Of a DNA stretch of 64,000 nucleotides, positions 36,094-45,239 are shown one piece after another. This stretch comes from Duganella sp. BuS-21. GTDB taxonomy: Bacteria > Pseudomonadota > Gammaproteobacteria > Burkholderiales > Burkholderiaceae_D. The first letter of the stretch is position 1. Every line of letters starts with the position of its first letter. The stretch covers positions 3,782,001 to 3,846,000 of the forward strand of contig CP097466.1 in NCBI GenBank assembly GCA_041874725.1. Direction: 5' to 3'. A program made the position numbers and the translations under genes. The notes beneath the pieces were generated by a model that was given only the letters and a program-made list of their open reading frames with translations, made no database searches and had not been told where the DNA came from.

Positions 36094-37224
36094 ATGGCAT
36101 CACCAGCAAAAAACATCCTCATCATCGGCGGCGGCTTTTCCGGCATGGCGGCCGCCATCCAGCTGCGCAAACAGCAACTCAACGTCGATATCGTGGAAAT
36201 CGATCCGGGCTGGCGCTCCTACGGCGCCGGCATCAGCCTGGGCGGCGCGACGCTGCGCGCCTTCAAAACCTTGGGCATCCTGCCGCAGTTCCTGGAACGC
36301 GGCGCCGTCGGCGACGGCGTGGACATCTTCCTGCCGCACGGCCAGCAGGTCGCCTCCTTGCCGACGCCGCGCATCGCCGGCCCCGACGTACCGGGCGGCG
36401 GTGCCATCATGCGTCCGGTGCTGGCCAAGATCCTGGCGGAAGTGACCACGGCCAGCGGCGCCAACGTACGCCTGGGCTGCACCTTTACGGCGCTGCGCCA
36501 GCACGACGACGGTGTGGAAGTCAGCTTCACCGACGGCACCACCAAAGACTACGACCTGGTGATCGGCGCCGACGGCTTGTACTCCAACACCCGCGCCGCC
36601 ATCATGCCTGACGCGGAAAAGCCGAAGTACAGCGGCCAGTGCGTCTGGCGCGCGGTGCTGCCTCGCACACCGGGAATGGATCGCGCCAGCATGTGGCTCG
36701 GCCCCAAGATCAAGACCGGTCTCAATCCGGTATCCAACGACGAGATGTACCTGTTCGTCACCGAGGACCGGGCGGACAATGTGATGGTCGATCCAAAGCT
36801 GTTCGCCCCCATGCTGTCGGAACTGCTGGCACCCTTCTCCGCGCCGCTGATGCAACAATGCCGCGCGCAGATCAACGACCATGCGCAGATCATCTACCGC
36901 CCGCTGGAATCGCTGCTGGTGCAGCAGCCATGGCATCGCGGCCGTGTGGTGCTGATCGGCGACACCGTGCACGCCACCACGCCGCACCTGGCTTCCGGCG
37001 CCTGTATCGGCATCGAGGATGCGCTGGTGCTGGCGGAGGAACTGGAACGCGCCGACAACGTCGAACAGGCGCTGACGCAGTTCGGCGCACGCCGCTGGGA
37101 ACGCTGCCGCATGGTGGTCGAGAACTCGGGCCGGCTAGGCGAGATCGAAATCACCGGCGGCGACAAGGCGGAACACGCGCAGATCATGCGCACCACGCAA
37201 GCCGCGCTGGCAGCGCCGATCTGA
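36094..37224 (+). CDS. FAD-dependent aromatic monooxygenase, FdeE-like
   Basis: 376 residues of the group A flavoprotein hydroxylase family. Rossmann motif ILIIGGGFSGMAAAIQLR at the N-terminus, DG motif LVIGADGLYSNTR near residue 155, GD motif VVLIGDTVHATTPHLASG near residue 285. In H. seropedicae the flavoprotein FdeE starts naringenin breakdown by hydroxylating the A-ring; the same role is likely here, upstream of the extradiol cleavage. Alternative substrates such as salicylate or hydroxybenzoates cannot be excluded from sequence. Confidence 0.85.
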   Translation: MASPAKNILIIGGGFSGMAAAIQLRKQQLNVDIVEIDPGWRSYGAGISLGGATLRAFKTLGILPQFLERGAVGDGVDIFLPHGQQVASLPTPRIAGPDVPGGGAIMRPVLAKILAEVTTASGANVRLGCTFTALRQHDDGVEVSFTDGTTKDYDLVIGADGLYSNTRAAIMPDAEKPKYSGQCVWRAVLPRTPGMDRASMWLGPKIKTGLNPVSNDEMYLFVTEDRADNVMVDPKLFAPMLSELLAPFSAPLMQQCRAQINDHAQIIYRPLESLLVQQPWHRGRVVLIGDTVHATTPHLASGACIGIEDALVLAEELERADNVEQALTQFGARRWERCRMVVENSGRLGEIEITGGDKAEHAQIMRTTQAALAAPI

Positions 37225-37241
37225 GTGCCGGGAACCCCGCC

Positions 37242-38441
37242 ATGAATAATCGCCAAAGCAGCGTCAGTAGCAACAATGAAAGCTGGAGCGGGCGCATCGC
37301 CCTGATGATCGCCCACTGCGCAGGAATGGTGGATCTGGTAGCGCTGCCGGTCTGGATCGGCACGCTGATGTCGCGCTACGGCATGGCGCCGCAGCAGGCC
37401 GGCACGCTGGTGACGCTGTTCCTGCTCGGCGCAGTCGCCAGCAGCCTGTTTTGCGCGCCGCGCTTTCAGCGGCTGGACAAGCGGGCGGTGGCAACCGCAG
37501 GTTTCGCCGTGTCCGCGCTGGCCTTCCTCGGCCTGGCGACCACCAGCGAATACACGGCGATGGCCGGCCTGCACGGCCTGGCCGGCATCGCGGCCGGCAG
37601 CGCATTGAGCGTCACGCACGGCACGGCGGGCCTGAGCGCCAATCCGCACCGCATGTTCGCCTTGTGCGGCATGGCGCTGGGCGTGTTTGCCATCGTCTTT
37701 CTTGGCACGCTGCCGGGGATTGTGGCGGCCAACGGCGGCACCGCCTTGTTCATCGCGTTGGCCGTGGTGATGCTGGTGGCGGCATGCACCAGCGCCGTGA
37801 TGTTCCCTCGCGGTGCGAGCCGCGCCGCCAACGCGGCCGCATCGCCGCATTCCGGCGCCGCCCATGGCGCCGCGCAGCCCAAGCCGGTCAGCAGCGCCGT
37901 GTGGTTTGCCGCGCTGGGCATCGGCTGCATGGGATTGGTGCAGGCCATGATGTTCAGCTTCCTGGAACGCATCGGCGCGGATCGCGGCTACACCACGGCC
38001 GCCGTTACCGGTGTGCTCATCGCGCTGGGCTTCGTCAACCTGTTCCCCGCTCCGCTGGCCGCGCTGTTGGAAAAACGCTGGCCGGCGCGCCTGGTGGTGC
38101 TGGCCGGGCCGGTGCTGCAGGCCGCACTCGCGTTGACCATCGCGCATGGCGGCAGCTTCGCCAGCTATGCCGGCGCCGGCGCGGTATTTGCCGCCGTGAT
38201 GATCTTCACCCACACCTTCGCCTTCGGCCTGGTGGCGCAACTTGAACCCGGCGGACGCGCGCTGAGCGCCACGCCGGCCATGCTGATGGTCGGCGCGGCG
38301 ATAGGCCCTGTGCTCGGTGGCACGCTGGTGCAGCAGGCGGGCTACGGCATGCTGGGCACCGCCGCCGTAGTCATTGCCATCATCGCCGTCGTTTGCTTCG
38401 CCCGCGCCGGGCGTCAATTTATCGTCAGGAGTTTGCCATGA
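37242..38441 (+). CDS. MFS transporter
   Basis: 399 residues with about 12 hydrophobic segments and a low-complexity Ala/Ser/His linker between the halves (AANAAASPHSGAAHGAAQPK). It is probably a carrier for an aromatic or flavonoid compound or a breakdown product. The start at 37242 opens the region of transmembrane character; the frame is open further upstream but that part overlaps the monooxygenase gene. It overlaps the cupin gene by ATGA. Confidence 0.8.
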   Translation: MNNRQSSVSSNNESWSGRIALMIAHCAGMVDLVALPVWIGTLMSRYGMAPQQAGTLVTLFLLGAVASSLFCAPRFQRLDKRAVATAGFAVSALAFLGLATTSEYTAMAGLHGLAGIAAGSALSVTHGTAGLSANPHRMFALCGMALGVFAIVFLGTLPGIVAANGGTALFIALAVVMLVAACTSAVMFPRGASRAANAAASPHSGAAHGAAQPKPVSSAVWFAALGIGCMGLVQAMMFSFLERIGADRGYTTAAVTGVLIALGFVNLFPAPLAALLEKRWPARLVVLAGPVLQAALALTIAHGGSFASYAGAGAVFAAVMIFTHTFAFGLVAQLEPGGRALSATPAMLMVGAAIGPVLGGTLVQQAGYGMLGTAAVVIAIIAVVCFARAGRQFIVRSLP

Positions 38442-39016
38442 GTTTTCCTCCCATCCACCGCGTCGTCACCGGCCATGACGCCGCCGGCAAGGCTGTCGTC
38501 ACCTCGGACGGCGCGCTGCCCACGGTGATCGAACTGGCGGCCATCCCCGGGACGGTATTTCACGAGGTGTGGAGCACCGGCGCCACGCCGGCGCGTGTCG
38601 ACAACGGCGCCGATCCGAGCACCGGGCCGCTGGTGTTGCCGCCGCCGGCACACGGCACGCGCATCCGCTTTGTCGACATCCCGCCCGATACGGCAGACTA
38701 TCTCGCACACGGCGCCGCCCGCATGCAAGAAGCCTTCAGTGAAATCGGCGACAGCGCCGCGTCCACCGTAAAGGCCGATTCGCCGCACCCGCTGATGCAC
38801 CGCACCGAGTCGGTGGACTACGGCATCGTCATCGAGGGCGAGCTGACATTGGTGCTGGACGATTCCGAGGTGCAGCTCAAGCCGGGCAGCGTGGTGATCC
38901 AGCGCGGCACCAACCATGCCTGGGCCAACCGCTCCCAAGCGCCGTGCCGCATGCTGTTCGTGCTGATCGACGGCGCTTACGATCCAGCCATCGCCGCTGC
39001 CCTGGACCAAGCATGA
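38438..39016 (+). CDS. Cupin-domain protein
   Basis: 192 residues with one conserved cupin barrel in the C-terminal half: HPLMHRTESVDYGIVIEGEL, LTLVLDDSEVQLKPGSVVIQ and RGTNHAWANRS. Its likely metal ligands are His and Glu in the first motif and His in the second. It is possibly an isomerase, decarboxylase or dioxygenase acting on a pathway acid; the exact step is unknown. Coupled by ATGA overlaps to the MFS gene before it and the SDR gene after it. Confidence 0.8.
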   Translation: MSFPPIHRVVTGHDAAGKAVVTSDGALPTVIELAAIPGTVFHEVWSTGATPARVDNGADPSTGPLVLPPPAHGTRIRFVDIPPDTADYLAHGAARMQEAFSEIGDSAASTVKADSPHPLMHRTESVDYGIVIEGELTLVLDDSEVQLKPGSVVIQRGTNHAWANRSQAPCRMLFVLIDGAYDPAIAAALDQA

Positions 39017-39789
39017 CGCCGCCCCTGTTCGATCTGCGCGACCGCATCGTGCTGCTGACCGGCGCGGCCGGCGGCCTGGGCGTGGCGATCGCGCAGGCGA
39101 TGGCGGCGCACGGCGCCACCCTGCTGCTGTCCGACCACAACGCCGACGACTGCGAAGCATTGGCGCGCTCGCTGCGCACACACGGCCATCAGGCGCATGC
39201 ACTGCCTTGCGACCTGTCGCAACCGCGCCAGGTGCAACAGCTGGCCGCATCGGCGCTGCAGCAGCACGGCCGTATCGACGTCTTGATCTGCAACGCCGGC
39301 ATACAAGGGCCGGCCGGGCCGCTGCACGCGATCGATGCGCAACAATGGGATGCGGTCATGGACATCAACCTGCGCAGCGCCGCCACGCTGTGCGGCTTGC
39401 TGCTGCCGGCCATGGCGGAATGCGGCGGCGGCAGCGCTATCCTGATGTCCAGCATCGCCGGCCTGCGCGGCAACAAGGCGATCGGTGTATATGGATTATC
39501 GAAGGCGGCGCTGGCGCAGCTGGCGCGCAATCTGGCGGTCGAATGGGGGCCGCACAATGTGCGGGTCAACGCCATCGCACCGGGATTGATCCGCACGCCG
39601 CTGGCGGCCGGCCTGCTGGCCGACGACGCCTTCATGGCGCGCCGCTTGGCGCAAACGCCGCTGCGACGGCCCGGCGAACCGCACGAAATCGCCGGCGTGG
39701 CCGTCATGCTGGCGAGTGTCGCCGGCGCTTTCATCACCGGCCAGACGCTGGTGGTCGACGGCGGCACCACCATCAGCGACGGCAATTAA
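39013..39789 (+). CDS. Short-chain dehydrogenase/reductase
   Basis: 258 residues, classical SDR. Cofactor motif RIVLLTGAAGGLGVAIAQAM, structural NAG in LICNAGIQGPAG, catalytic Ser in ILMSSIAGLRG, catalytic YGLSKAALA, and the C-terminal GQTLVVDGGTTISDGN. The adenine-site residue after beta-2 (SDHNAD) suggests NAD(H). It probably oxidises or reduces a hydroxyl or keto group of a ring-cleavage intermediate. Substrate is not evident. Confidence 0.87.
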   Translation: MTPPLFDLRDRIVLLTGAAGGLGVAIAQAMAAHGATLLLSDHNADDCEALARSLRTHGHQAHALPCDLSQPRQVQQLAASALQQHGRIDVLICNAGIQGPAGPLHAIDAQQWDAVMDINLRSAATLCGLLLPAMAECGGGSAILMSSIAGLRGNKAIGVYGLSKAALAQLARNLAVEWGPHNVRVNAIAPGLIRTPLAAGLLADDAFMARRLAQTPLRRPGEPHEIAGVAVMLASVAGAFITGQTLVVDGGTTISDGN

Positions 39790-39811
39790 ACATACGAAGC
39801 AAAGGAACATC

Positions 39812-40792
39812 ATGAAATTTGCCACTCTCAAAGATCAAACACCCGATGGACGCCTGCTGGTCGTCTCCCGCGACCTGGCGCGCTGCGTGGATGCCAGCGC
39901 CATCGCGCCATCCCTGCTGCACGCAGTCCAGCACTGGGCGAAGGTGGAAGCCCCTCTGCGCCAGCTTTCCGATAGCCTGAACAGCGGCGCGACCGCCGGC
40001 CAGCCCTTTGACCCGCAGCGTTGCAGCGCGCCGCTGCCGCGCAGCCCGCAGTGGTGCGATGGCTCGGCCTTCCTCAACCACGCCAAGCTGATGGAGCAGG
40101 CGTTCAAGACGCCGCCGATTCCCGACCTTGAAAGCATCCCGCTCATGTACCAGGGCGCCAGCGACGATTTCCTCGGCCCGCACGACGACGTAGCGCTGCC
40201 CAGCGAAACCGACGGCATCGATTTCGAAGGTGAATTCGGCGTGGTTCTGGACCACGTGGCGATGCGCAGCACGCCGCAGGACGCGCTCAAACAAGTGCGC
40301 CTGCTGGTGCAGCTGAACGACTGGAGCCTGCGCGCCATGGGTCCACGCGAAATGCGCACCGGCTTCGGCTTTTTACAAGCCAAGCCGTCCACCAGCTTCG
40401 CCCCGGTGGCCGTCACGCCGGATGAACTGGGCGACGCCTGGCGCGACGGCCGCGTGCATCTGGAACTGCACGTGGAATGGAACGGCGCGCACTTCGGCCA
40501 CCCGCATGGCGGCCAGATGAGCTTCGGCTTCGGCGGCCTGATTGCCCACGCCGCACGCACACGGCGGCTGACGGCTGGCACCATTATCGGCACCGGCACG
40601 GTATCGAACAGCAGCCGCGCCGTGGGCTCCGCCTGCATCGCCGAGCGGCGCGTGATCGAGATGATCGACCACGGCGAGGCGCGCACCGGCTTCATGCGCT
40701 TCGGTGACCGTGTGCGCATGCAAGCGCGCTTGCCGGGCCAGGACACCGGTCCGTTCGGCGTGATCGACCAGCACGTGGTGGCGGCGCCTTGA
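39812..40792 (+). CDS. Fumarylacetoacetate hydrolase-family protein
   Basis: 326 residues. The C-terminal FAH domain shows the metal-site stretch DGIDFEGEFGVVLDHVAM (Glu, Glu, Asp side chains) and the QLNDWSLRAM and FGFLQAKPSTSFAPVAVTP segments typical of the larger FAH members. These enzymes hydrolyse C-C bonds in diketo acids, fitting a late step after ring cleavage. The start is ATG at 39812 behind AAAGGAAC; an in-frame extension overlapping the SDR gene is spurious. It overlaps the next gene by 4 nt. Confidence 0.88.
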   Translation: MKFATLKDQTPDGRLLVVSRDLARCVDASAIAPSLLHAVQHWAKVEAPLRQLSDSLNSGATAGQPFDPQRCSAPLPRSPQWCDGSAFLNHAKLMEQAFKTPPIPDLESIPLMYQGASDDFLGPHDDVALPSETDGIDFEGEFGVVLDHVAMRSTPQDALKQVRLLVQLNDWSLRAMGPREMRTGFGFLQAKPSTSFAPVAVTPDELGDAWRDGRVHLELHVEWNGAHFGHPHGGQMSFGFGGLIAHAARTRRLTAGTIIGTGTVSNSSRAVGSACIAERRVIEMIDHGEARTGFMRFGDRVRMQARLPGQDTGPFGVIDQHVVAAP

Positions 40793-41739
40793 GTCATATC
40801 GTCATCACCGGCGCCAACGGCTTTGTCGGCCGCGCCCTGGTCAAGCGCCTGCTGGCGCAAACGCGCCATACGTTGACGCTGATCGACCATTCCTTCGATG
40901 ACACTGGTGCCGATCCACGCGCGCGGCGCATCGCCGGCTCGTTCGGTGATCCGACCGTGCTCGATGCGGCGCTGGAGACGCCGGCCGATGTCGTGTTCCA
41001 TCTGGCCAGCGTGCCCGGTGCGCTGGCCGAGCGCGAGCCGGCACTCGGGTACCAAGTCAACCTGCTGGCGACACTGACCTTGGCGCATCGGCTGGCGCAG
41101 CAGCAGGAGCAGCAGCAACGCAAGGCACGGCTGGTGTTCGCCAGCTCGGTGGCGGTGTACGGCGCCCTCGACCCCGGTGATGTGCACGAGAACCAGGAGG
41201 CCCGCCCCGCCCTCAGCTACGGCGCGCACAAGCTGATGGCAGAAATCGAACTGGCGGACCTGAGCCGACGCGGCCAGCTCGACGCGGTGAGCCTGCGCCT
41301 TCCAGGCATCGTCGCCCGGCCGCCGTCGGAGTCCGGCCACGGCTCGGCCTTCATGAGCCTCGTGATGCACAAGCTTGCCGCCGGCCAGCACTATGTGTGC
41401 CCGGTCGGCCCCAAAGCAACCGCATGGTGGATGTCGCTGCCGTGCTGTATCGACAATCTGCTGCATGGCGCCACCATGTCGACAGCCGGCGCGCCGCCGG
41501 CGCGCGTATGGCAGCTGCCAGTGCTGCACCTGAGCTTACGCGATGTGCTTGATGCGCTGGCATGGCGTTATGGTCCGCAGCGGCGCGAGCTGCTCACCTT
41601 CGCGCCGGACGAACGGCTGGAAACACTGTTTGGTCGCTTGCCTCCGCTGCACACGCCAGCAGCACTGGCTGCGGGCTTCCGCCACGACAAGGATGCCGAC
41701 AGCCTGATCGCAGCAGCCATGCAAGGCAGCCTGGGATAA
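40789..41739 (+). CDS. NAD-dependent epimerase/dehydratase, DenD-like
   Basis: 316-residue extended SDR with IVITGANGFVGRALVKRLL at the N-terminus and catalytic YGAHKLMAE. LRLPGIVARPPSESGHGSAF and the C-terminal layout resemble D-erythronate dehydrogenase (DenD) and related enzymes. It begins at TTG 40789, which overlaps the FAH stop (TTGA), and closes the operon. Its step in the pathway is not clear; a hydroxy-acid dehydrogenase role is plausible. Confidence 0.78.
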   Translation: MSHIVITGANGFVGRALVKRLLAQTRHTLTLIDHSFDDTGADPRARRIAGSFGDPTVLDAALETPADVVFHLASVPGALAEREPALGYQVNLLATLTLAHRLAQQQEQQQRKARLVFASSVAVYGALDPGDVHENQEARPALSYGAHKLMAEIELADLSRRGQLDAVSLRLPGIVARPPSESGHGSAFMSLVMHKLAAGQHYVCPVGPKATAWWMSLPCCIDNLLHGATMSTAGAPPARVWQLPVLHLSLRDVLDALAWRYGPQRRELLTFAPDERLETLFGRLPPLHTPAALAAGFRHDKDADSLIAAAMQGSLG

Positions 41740-41742
41740 GCC

Positions 41743-41912
41743 TATTCATCAGCACACATAGAAAGGACATCGACGACCTATCCAGATCAGCCTGCGCGAA
41801 GAAGCTGGAAGACAAGAGCAACGCCGTGGCCATCTTCATACTGAACGGCCACAACTACGCCTTATTATCCGCACCGCGCACGGTGGGGGCGCGCGCGAAC
41901 CTGAAGTTCTGA
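41743..41912 (+). pseudogene. C-terminal remnant of a TonB-dependent receptor
   Basis: An open frame ending at TGA 41910-41912 finishes with NGHNYALLSAPRTVGARANLKF, split here as NGHNYALLSAPR and TVGARANLKF. This is the closing beta-strand pattern of many TonB receptors, including the terminal Phe. No start, plug or barrel precedes it; the upstream DNA is the epimerase gene. An outer-membrane receptor gene probably stood after the fde-like operon and was deleted. Confidence 0.55.
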
Positions 41913-41938
41913 GATAGCGCCTCGCCGTAGATATCAAG

Positions 41939-42037
41939 TCACAGGTCTACGGCGCCGCTCAACATGGCGGGGGCGCGCGAGGAGCCGCCGACCCGTATGC
42001 CATAGCTGCCTTGCACCAGCTGCCTCTTGTGCAAGGC
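41939..42037 (-). pseudogene. Detached C-terminus of the GH3 gene beyond an in-frame stop
   Basis: After TAA (42038-42040) the same frame continues for 32 codons to TGA at 41939-41941, reading ALHKRQLVQGSYGIRVGG then SSRAPAM. This is the normal last strand of the GH3 FnIII domain. The other GH3 enzyme in this window reads WDEKASQWIAPKGKVTF at the same place, so the stop replaces the Glu of WDE (GAA to TAA is one change). Confidence 0.8.
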
Positions 42038-44146
42038 TTAATCCCACACCGTCAGCCTGTCCTTCGGCACCGTCAATCTCACCTGACGGCTTTCTCCCGC
42101 CTTCAGCGACAGCTTTTGCCAGGCCACCAGGCGCTGTGGCGGTTGTCCCACAGCCGAAGGCAGACTCGCATAGACCTGCACCACTTCCGCACCGCTGCGC
42201 GGGCCCGAGTTTTTCAGTGTGACCGATACGCTGACATCCCCATTCGTAGTCTTGGCGACGTTGAGCGATGAATAGCTGAACGAGGTGTACGACAAACCGT
42301 GGCCGAAGGCGAACAACGGCGCCACCTTGTTGGCATCGAACCAACGATAGCCGATCTTCAATCCCTCGCTATAGTCGACCGTGTCGCCAGCGGCGATCAC
42401 GGGCTGCGGCAGATCCTGGTCGCGCCGGGGAAAACTGAGCGGCAGCTTGCCGGAAGGGTTGACGTCGCCGAACAAGACATCGGCGATAGCCTGCCCACCG
42501 CGCACGCCCGGATACCATGCGGCCAGCACTGCGGGCACGGCGTCCAGCCAAGGCATCAGCACCGCAGTGCCGCTTTCCAGCACCACCACCGTGGATGTAT
42601 TCTTCGCGGCCACCGCAACGATCAGCGCATTCTGGTCGTAGGCCTGGTTGGCGGCATCGTCGTTGTTGGACGGTAGACTCAGCGACGCCAGATCCATGGC
42701 TTCGCTGGTGAACTGCGTGGCAAAGACGATCGCCACATCGGCCTTGGCGGCGGCGTTGGCCGCTGCTGCGACATCGGCACCCGAATAGAAGGTGACGTTT
42801 GCTCCAGGCGCCTTGGCGCGTATCGCCGCCAGCGGCGAGGACTTGAAGTATGGTGCGCAGCGCGAGAACAAGCCGAAAGGATCAAAGAAGGTATCGGGTT
42901 TCAGGCAAGCGACGGGATTACCCTCCTGCGGCTGGATGGAGCCGGAGCCACCGCCATGCATGACCCCAACATCGGCATGACCACCGATGACGACGATCGA
43001 GCGCACCTTGCGGTTGATCGGCAGCGGCGATGCGCGCTTGCCTGCAAGGGCAGCGTTCTTCAATAGCACCATGCTGTGCGCGGCCACCGTTTGCGCCACC
43101 GCCTCGCCTGCGGCGCGGTCGATCTTTCCACCGGCGACCGGGGGCGCATCCATAATGCCTAGCTTGTACAGCGTGCGCAGCTTGCGGAACACCATGTCAT
43201 CGAGCCTGGATGCCGGCACGGCGCCGCTCAATACGGCCGCCTTCAGCTTTTGATTGAAATGGGTCGGCGGCATGCCATGCGTGCTTTCGTAGTCGTTCTG
43301 CGATCCCGGCTGCTCTTCGTCAAGGCCGGCATTGGCGCCACGCACGGTATCGGTCAGCGCGACCACCCAGTCGGACTGCACCCAGCCCTTGAAGCCCCAG
43401 TCGGTCTTCAGCGTATCGCCGATCAGCGCCTTGTTTTCACAAGCTTTGGCGCCGTTGACCAGATTGTAGGCGCACATGACGATGCCCGGCTCCGCATCGC
43501 GCACCGTCATCTCGAAAGGCAGGAGATACAGCTCACGCAGCGCCTTTTCCGAAATCACCGAATTCGAGGCGTAACGATTGGTCTCCTGCTCATTGCCGGC
43601 GAAATGCTTGGCGGTGGATACCACTTTCTGCGCTTGCGTGCCGCGCGTGCGCGCAGTCAGGATGGCGCCGGCCAACACCGGGTCCTCGCCCATGTATTCA
43701 AACGTGCGGCCATTGCGCGGCTCGCGCGCCAGGTTGACGCCGGTCCCGAGCGACACGGCAAAACCAAGCGCCCGCACCTCCTTGCCGATGGCGACACCAA
43801 GGTCGGTGGCCAGCACAGTATCCCAACTGGCAGCCACCGCGAGCGGCGATGGAAACGCCGTGGCGCCGGTGACGCCGGCATTTACCCCGCTACCGGAGTC
43901 GGTCATATTCAGCGCCGGAATGCCAAGCCGCGCAATGCCCGGTATGTAACCACCGCCGCCCAAGGGTGAGGTACCGAGTCCGGCGCCGTGCACCATCTGG
44001 ATTTTTTCATCAAGGGTGAGCTGGGCCAGCACGCCGCGGGCGCGCGCGTCGGCCAGGGTGTCCTGGTCGGCGTCGGCAGCGCGGGTGGCGGCGTGCTGCG
44101 ACAACACGCTCAGTGTGACGGCGAGCGCAAGGATTCTCTTCTTCAT
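42038..44146 (-). CDS. GH3 beta-glucosidase, C-terminally truncated by a nonsense codon
   Basis: 702 residues. Signal peptide (RILALAVTLSVLSQHAATRA), GH3 barrel domain with nucleophile Asp in GWVQSDWVVALTDTV (about residue 265), alpha/beta sandwich (KADVAIVFATQFTSEAMD, LPLSFPRRDQDLPQPV) and a FnIII-like domain that stops early at LTVWD. It lacks the PA14 insert of the first GH3. The frame continues 32 codons past the stop. Activity may survive, since the active site lies upstream, but folding or secretion could suffer. Ribosome site GGAGGAGACACCC. It lies between the fde-like operon and the VanAB-like pair, so a flavonoid glucoside is a plausible substrate. Confidence 0.85.
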   Translation of the reverse strand: MKKRILALAVTLSVLSQHAATRAADADQDTLADARARGVLAQLTLDEKIQMVHGAGLGTSPLGGGGYIPGIARLGIPALNMTDSGSGVNAGVTGATAFPSPLAVAASWDTVLATDLGVAIGKEVRALGFAVSLGTGVNLAREPRNGRTFEYMGEDPVLAGAILTARTRGTQAQKVVSTAKHFAGNEQETNRYASNSVISEKALRELYLLPFEMTVRDAEPGIVMCAYNLVNGAKACENKALIGDTLKTDWGFKGWVQSDWVVALTDTVRGANAGLDEEQPGSQNDYESTHGMPPTHFNQKLKAAVLSGAVPASRLDDMVFRKLRTLYKLGIMDAPPVAGGKIDRAAGEAVAQTVAAHSMVLLKNAALAGKRASPLPINRKVRSIVVIGGHADVGVMHGGGSGSIQPQEGNPVACLKPDTFFDPFGLFSRCAPYFKSSPLAAIRAKAPGANVTFYSGADVAAAANAAAKADVAIVFATQFTSEAMDLASLSLPSNNDDAANQAYDQNALIVAVAAKNTSTVVVLESGTAVLMPWLDAVPAVLAAWYPGVRGGQAIADVLFGDVNPSGKLPLSFPRRDQDLPQPVIAAGDTVDYSEGLKIGYRWFDANKVAPLFAFGHGLSYTSFSYSSLNVAKTTNGDVSVSVTLKNSGPRSGAEVVQVYASLPSAVGQPPQRLVAWQKLSLKAGESRQVRLTVPKDRLTVWD

Positions 44147-44290
44147 GGGTGTCTCCTCCGGAGCAAGCCGGATGTGATTGTTGGTCTGCCGAGCGGCAAA
44201 AAATTATAGGGCGTTTCGGCGACCGCCACATGTGTACTTTATCGATGCCTGGAATTACCCGCATCGATACCTCGTCCTACCCTGGTGCAG

Positions 44291-45235
44291 CTACAAGTCC
44301 AACACCAGCACCGCAGTCCTGGCCCGCGAGACACAGGGCATGAAACAATCATTGGCCTGCCGTTCGGACGCGGACAGGAAAGCGTCGCGATGATCCGGCA
44401 CGCCGGCCAGCACCCCGGTGCGGCAGGTACCGCAGACTCCCACCTCGCAAGAGCAATCGATGTCGATGCCGGCATCCTGAAGGCAGGCCAGCGCGCTTTG
44501 TCCCGCCGATACCGGAAGCTCGCGCTGCGAGCGCGCCAGTCGCAGCACAAACGCCGCTTCCTTGTCGCTGTCGATTGCCGCCGGAGAGAACGATTCCTGA
44601 TGCACGGCCGCAGCACCGAACCGCGCGCTACCGGCAGCCGTCACGGCAGACATGAATGGCGCCGGCCCGCACACATAGACCTGCGTGCCGTCCGCAGGAG
44701 CCGCCCCCATCGCTGCTGCCAGACTGGCCGCGACCTGTGCCGCGTCCTGACCTGCATGCATTACGACCTGCGACGCCAGCGGACCGGATTGCAGTTCGTC
44801 TGCAAATGCCATGCCGGCGGTATCGCGCACGAAGTACATCAACTGGAACGAGGCCCCGCGCCGCAGCAACGCATACGCCATCGACAGGATGGGCGTGATG
44901 CCGATGCCGCCGGCGAATAGCAGGTAGTGCCCGGCCGCCGGCGTCAGAGCGAACGCATTGCGCGGCTGGCCCAGGCCGAGGCGCGTCCCCACATGCGCCA
45001 CCTCGTGCAACCACGCCGAGCCGCCACGCGACTGCGGCTCGCGCTTGACGGCAAGCCGATACGCAGCGGACGGCGCGCGGCAGCATAAGGAATACTGGCG
45101 CACCAGACCATTGCCCAGCGTGACATCAATATGCGCACCTGCCTCGTAGGGCGGCAGCGGCGTGCCATCGACGGCGGCCAGTTCCAGCAGGCGGACGTCG
45201 CCGCTATCGCGAATCGACTGAATCACAACGTCCAT
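44291..45235 (-). CDS. Oxygenase reductase (VanB-like, FMN/NAD and plant-type ferredoxin domains)
   Basis: 314 residues in the phthalate dioxygenase reductase order: flavin domain (RQYSLCC, about residues 45-52), NAD domain (LLFAGGIGITPILSMA, YVCGPAPFMSAV) and C-terminal [2Fe-2S] domain with CSCEVGVCGTCRTGV plus a distal Cys (DCFMPCVSRA). It passes electrons to the Rieske oxygenase encoded 4 nt upstream. Start 45235 gives MDVVIQSIRD; the longer in-frame ORF overlaps the oxygenase gene. Confidence 0.92.
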   Translation of the reverse strand: MDVVIQSIRDSGDVRLLELAAVDGTPLPPYEAGAHIDVTLGNGLVRQYSLCCRAPSAAYRLAVKREPQSRGGSAWLHEVAHVGTRLGLGQPRNAFALTPAAGHYLLFAGGIGITPILSMAYALLRRGASFQLMYFVRDTAGMAFADELQSGPLASQVVMHAGQDAAQVAASLAAAMGAAPADGTQVYVCGPAPFMSAVTAAGSARFGAAAVHQESFSPAAIDSDKEAAFVLRLARSQRELPVSAGQSALACLQDAGIDIDCSCEVGVCGTCRTGVLAGVPDHRDAFLSASERQANDCFMPCVSRARTAVLVLDL

Positions 45236-45239
45236 GCGC

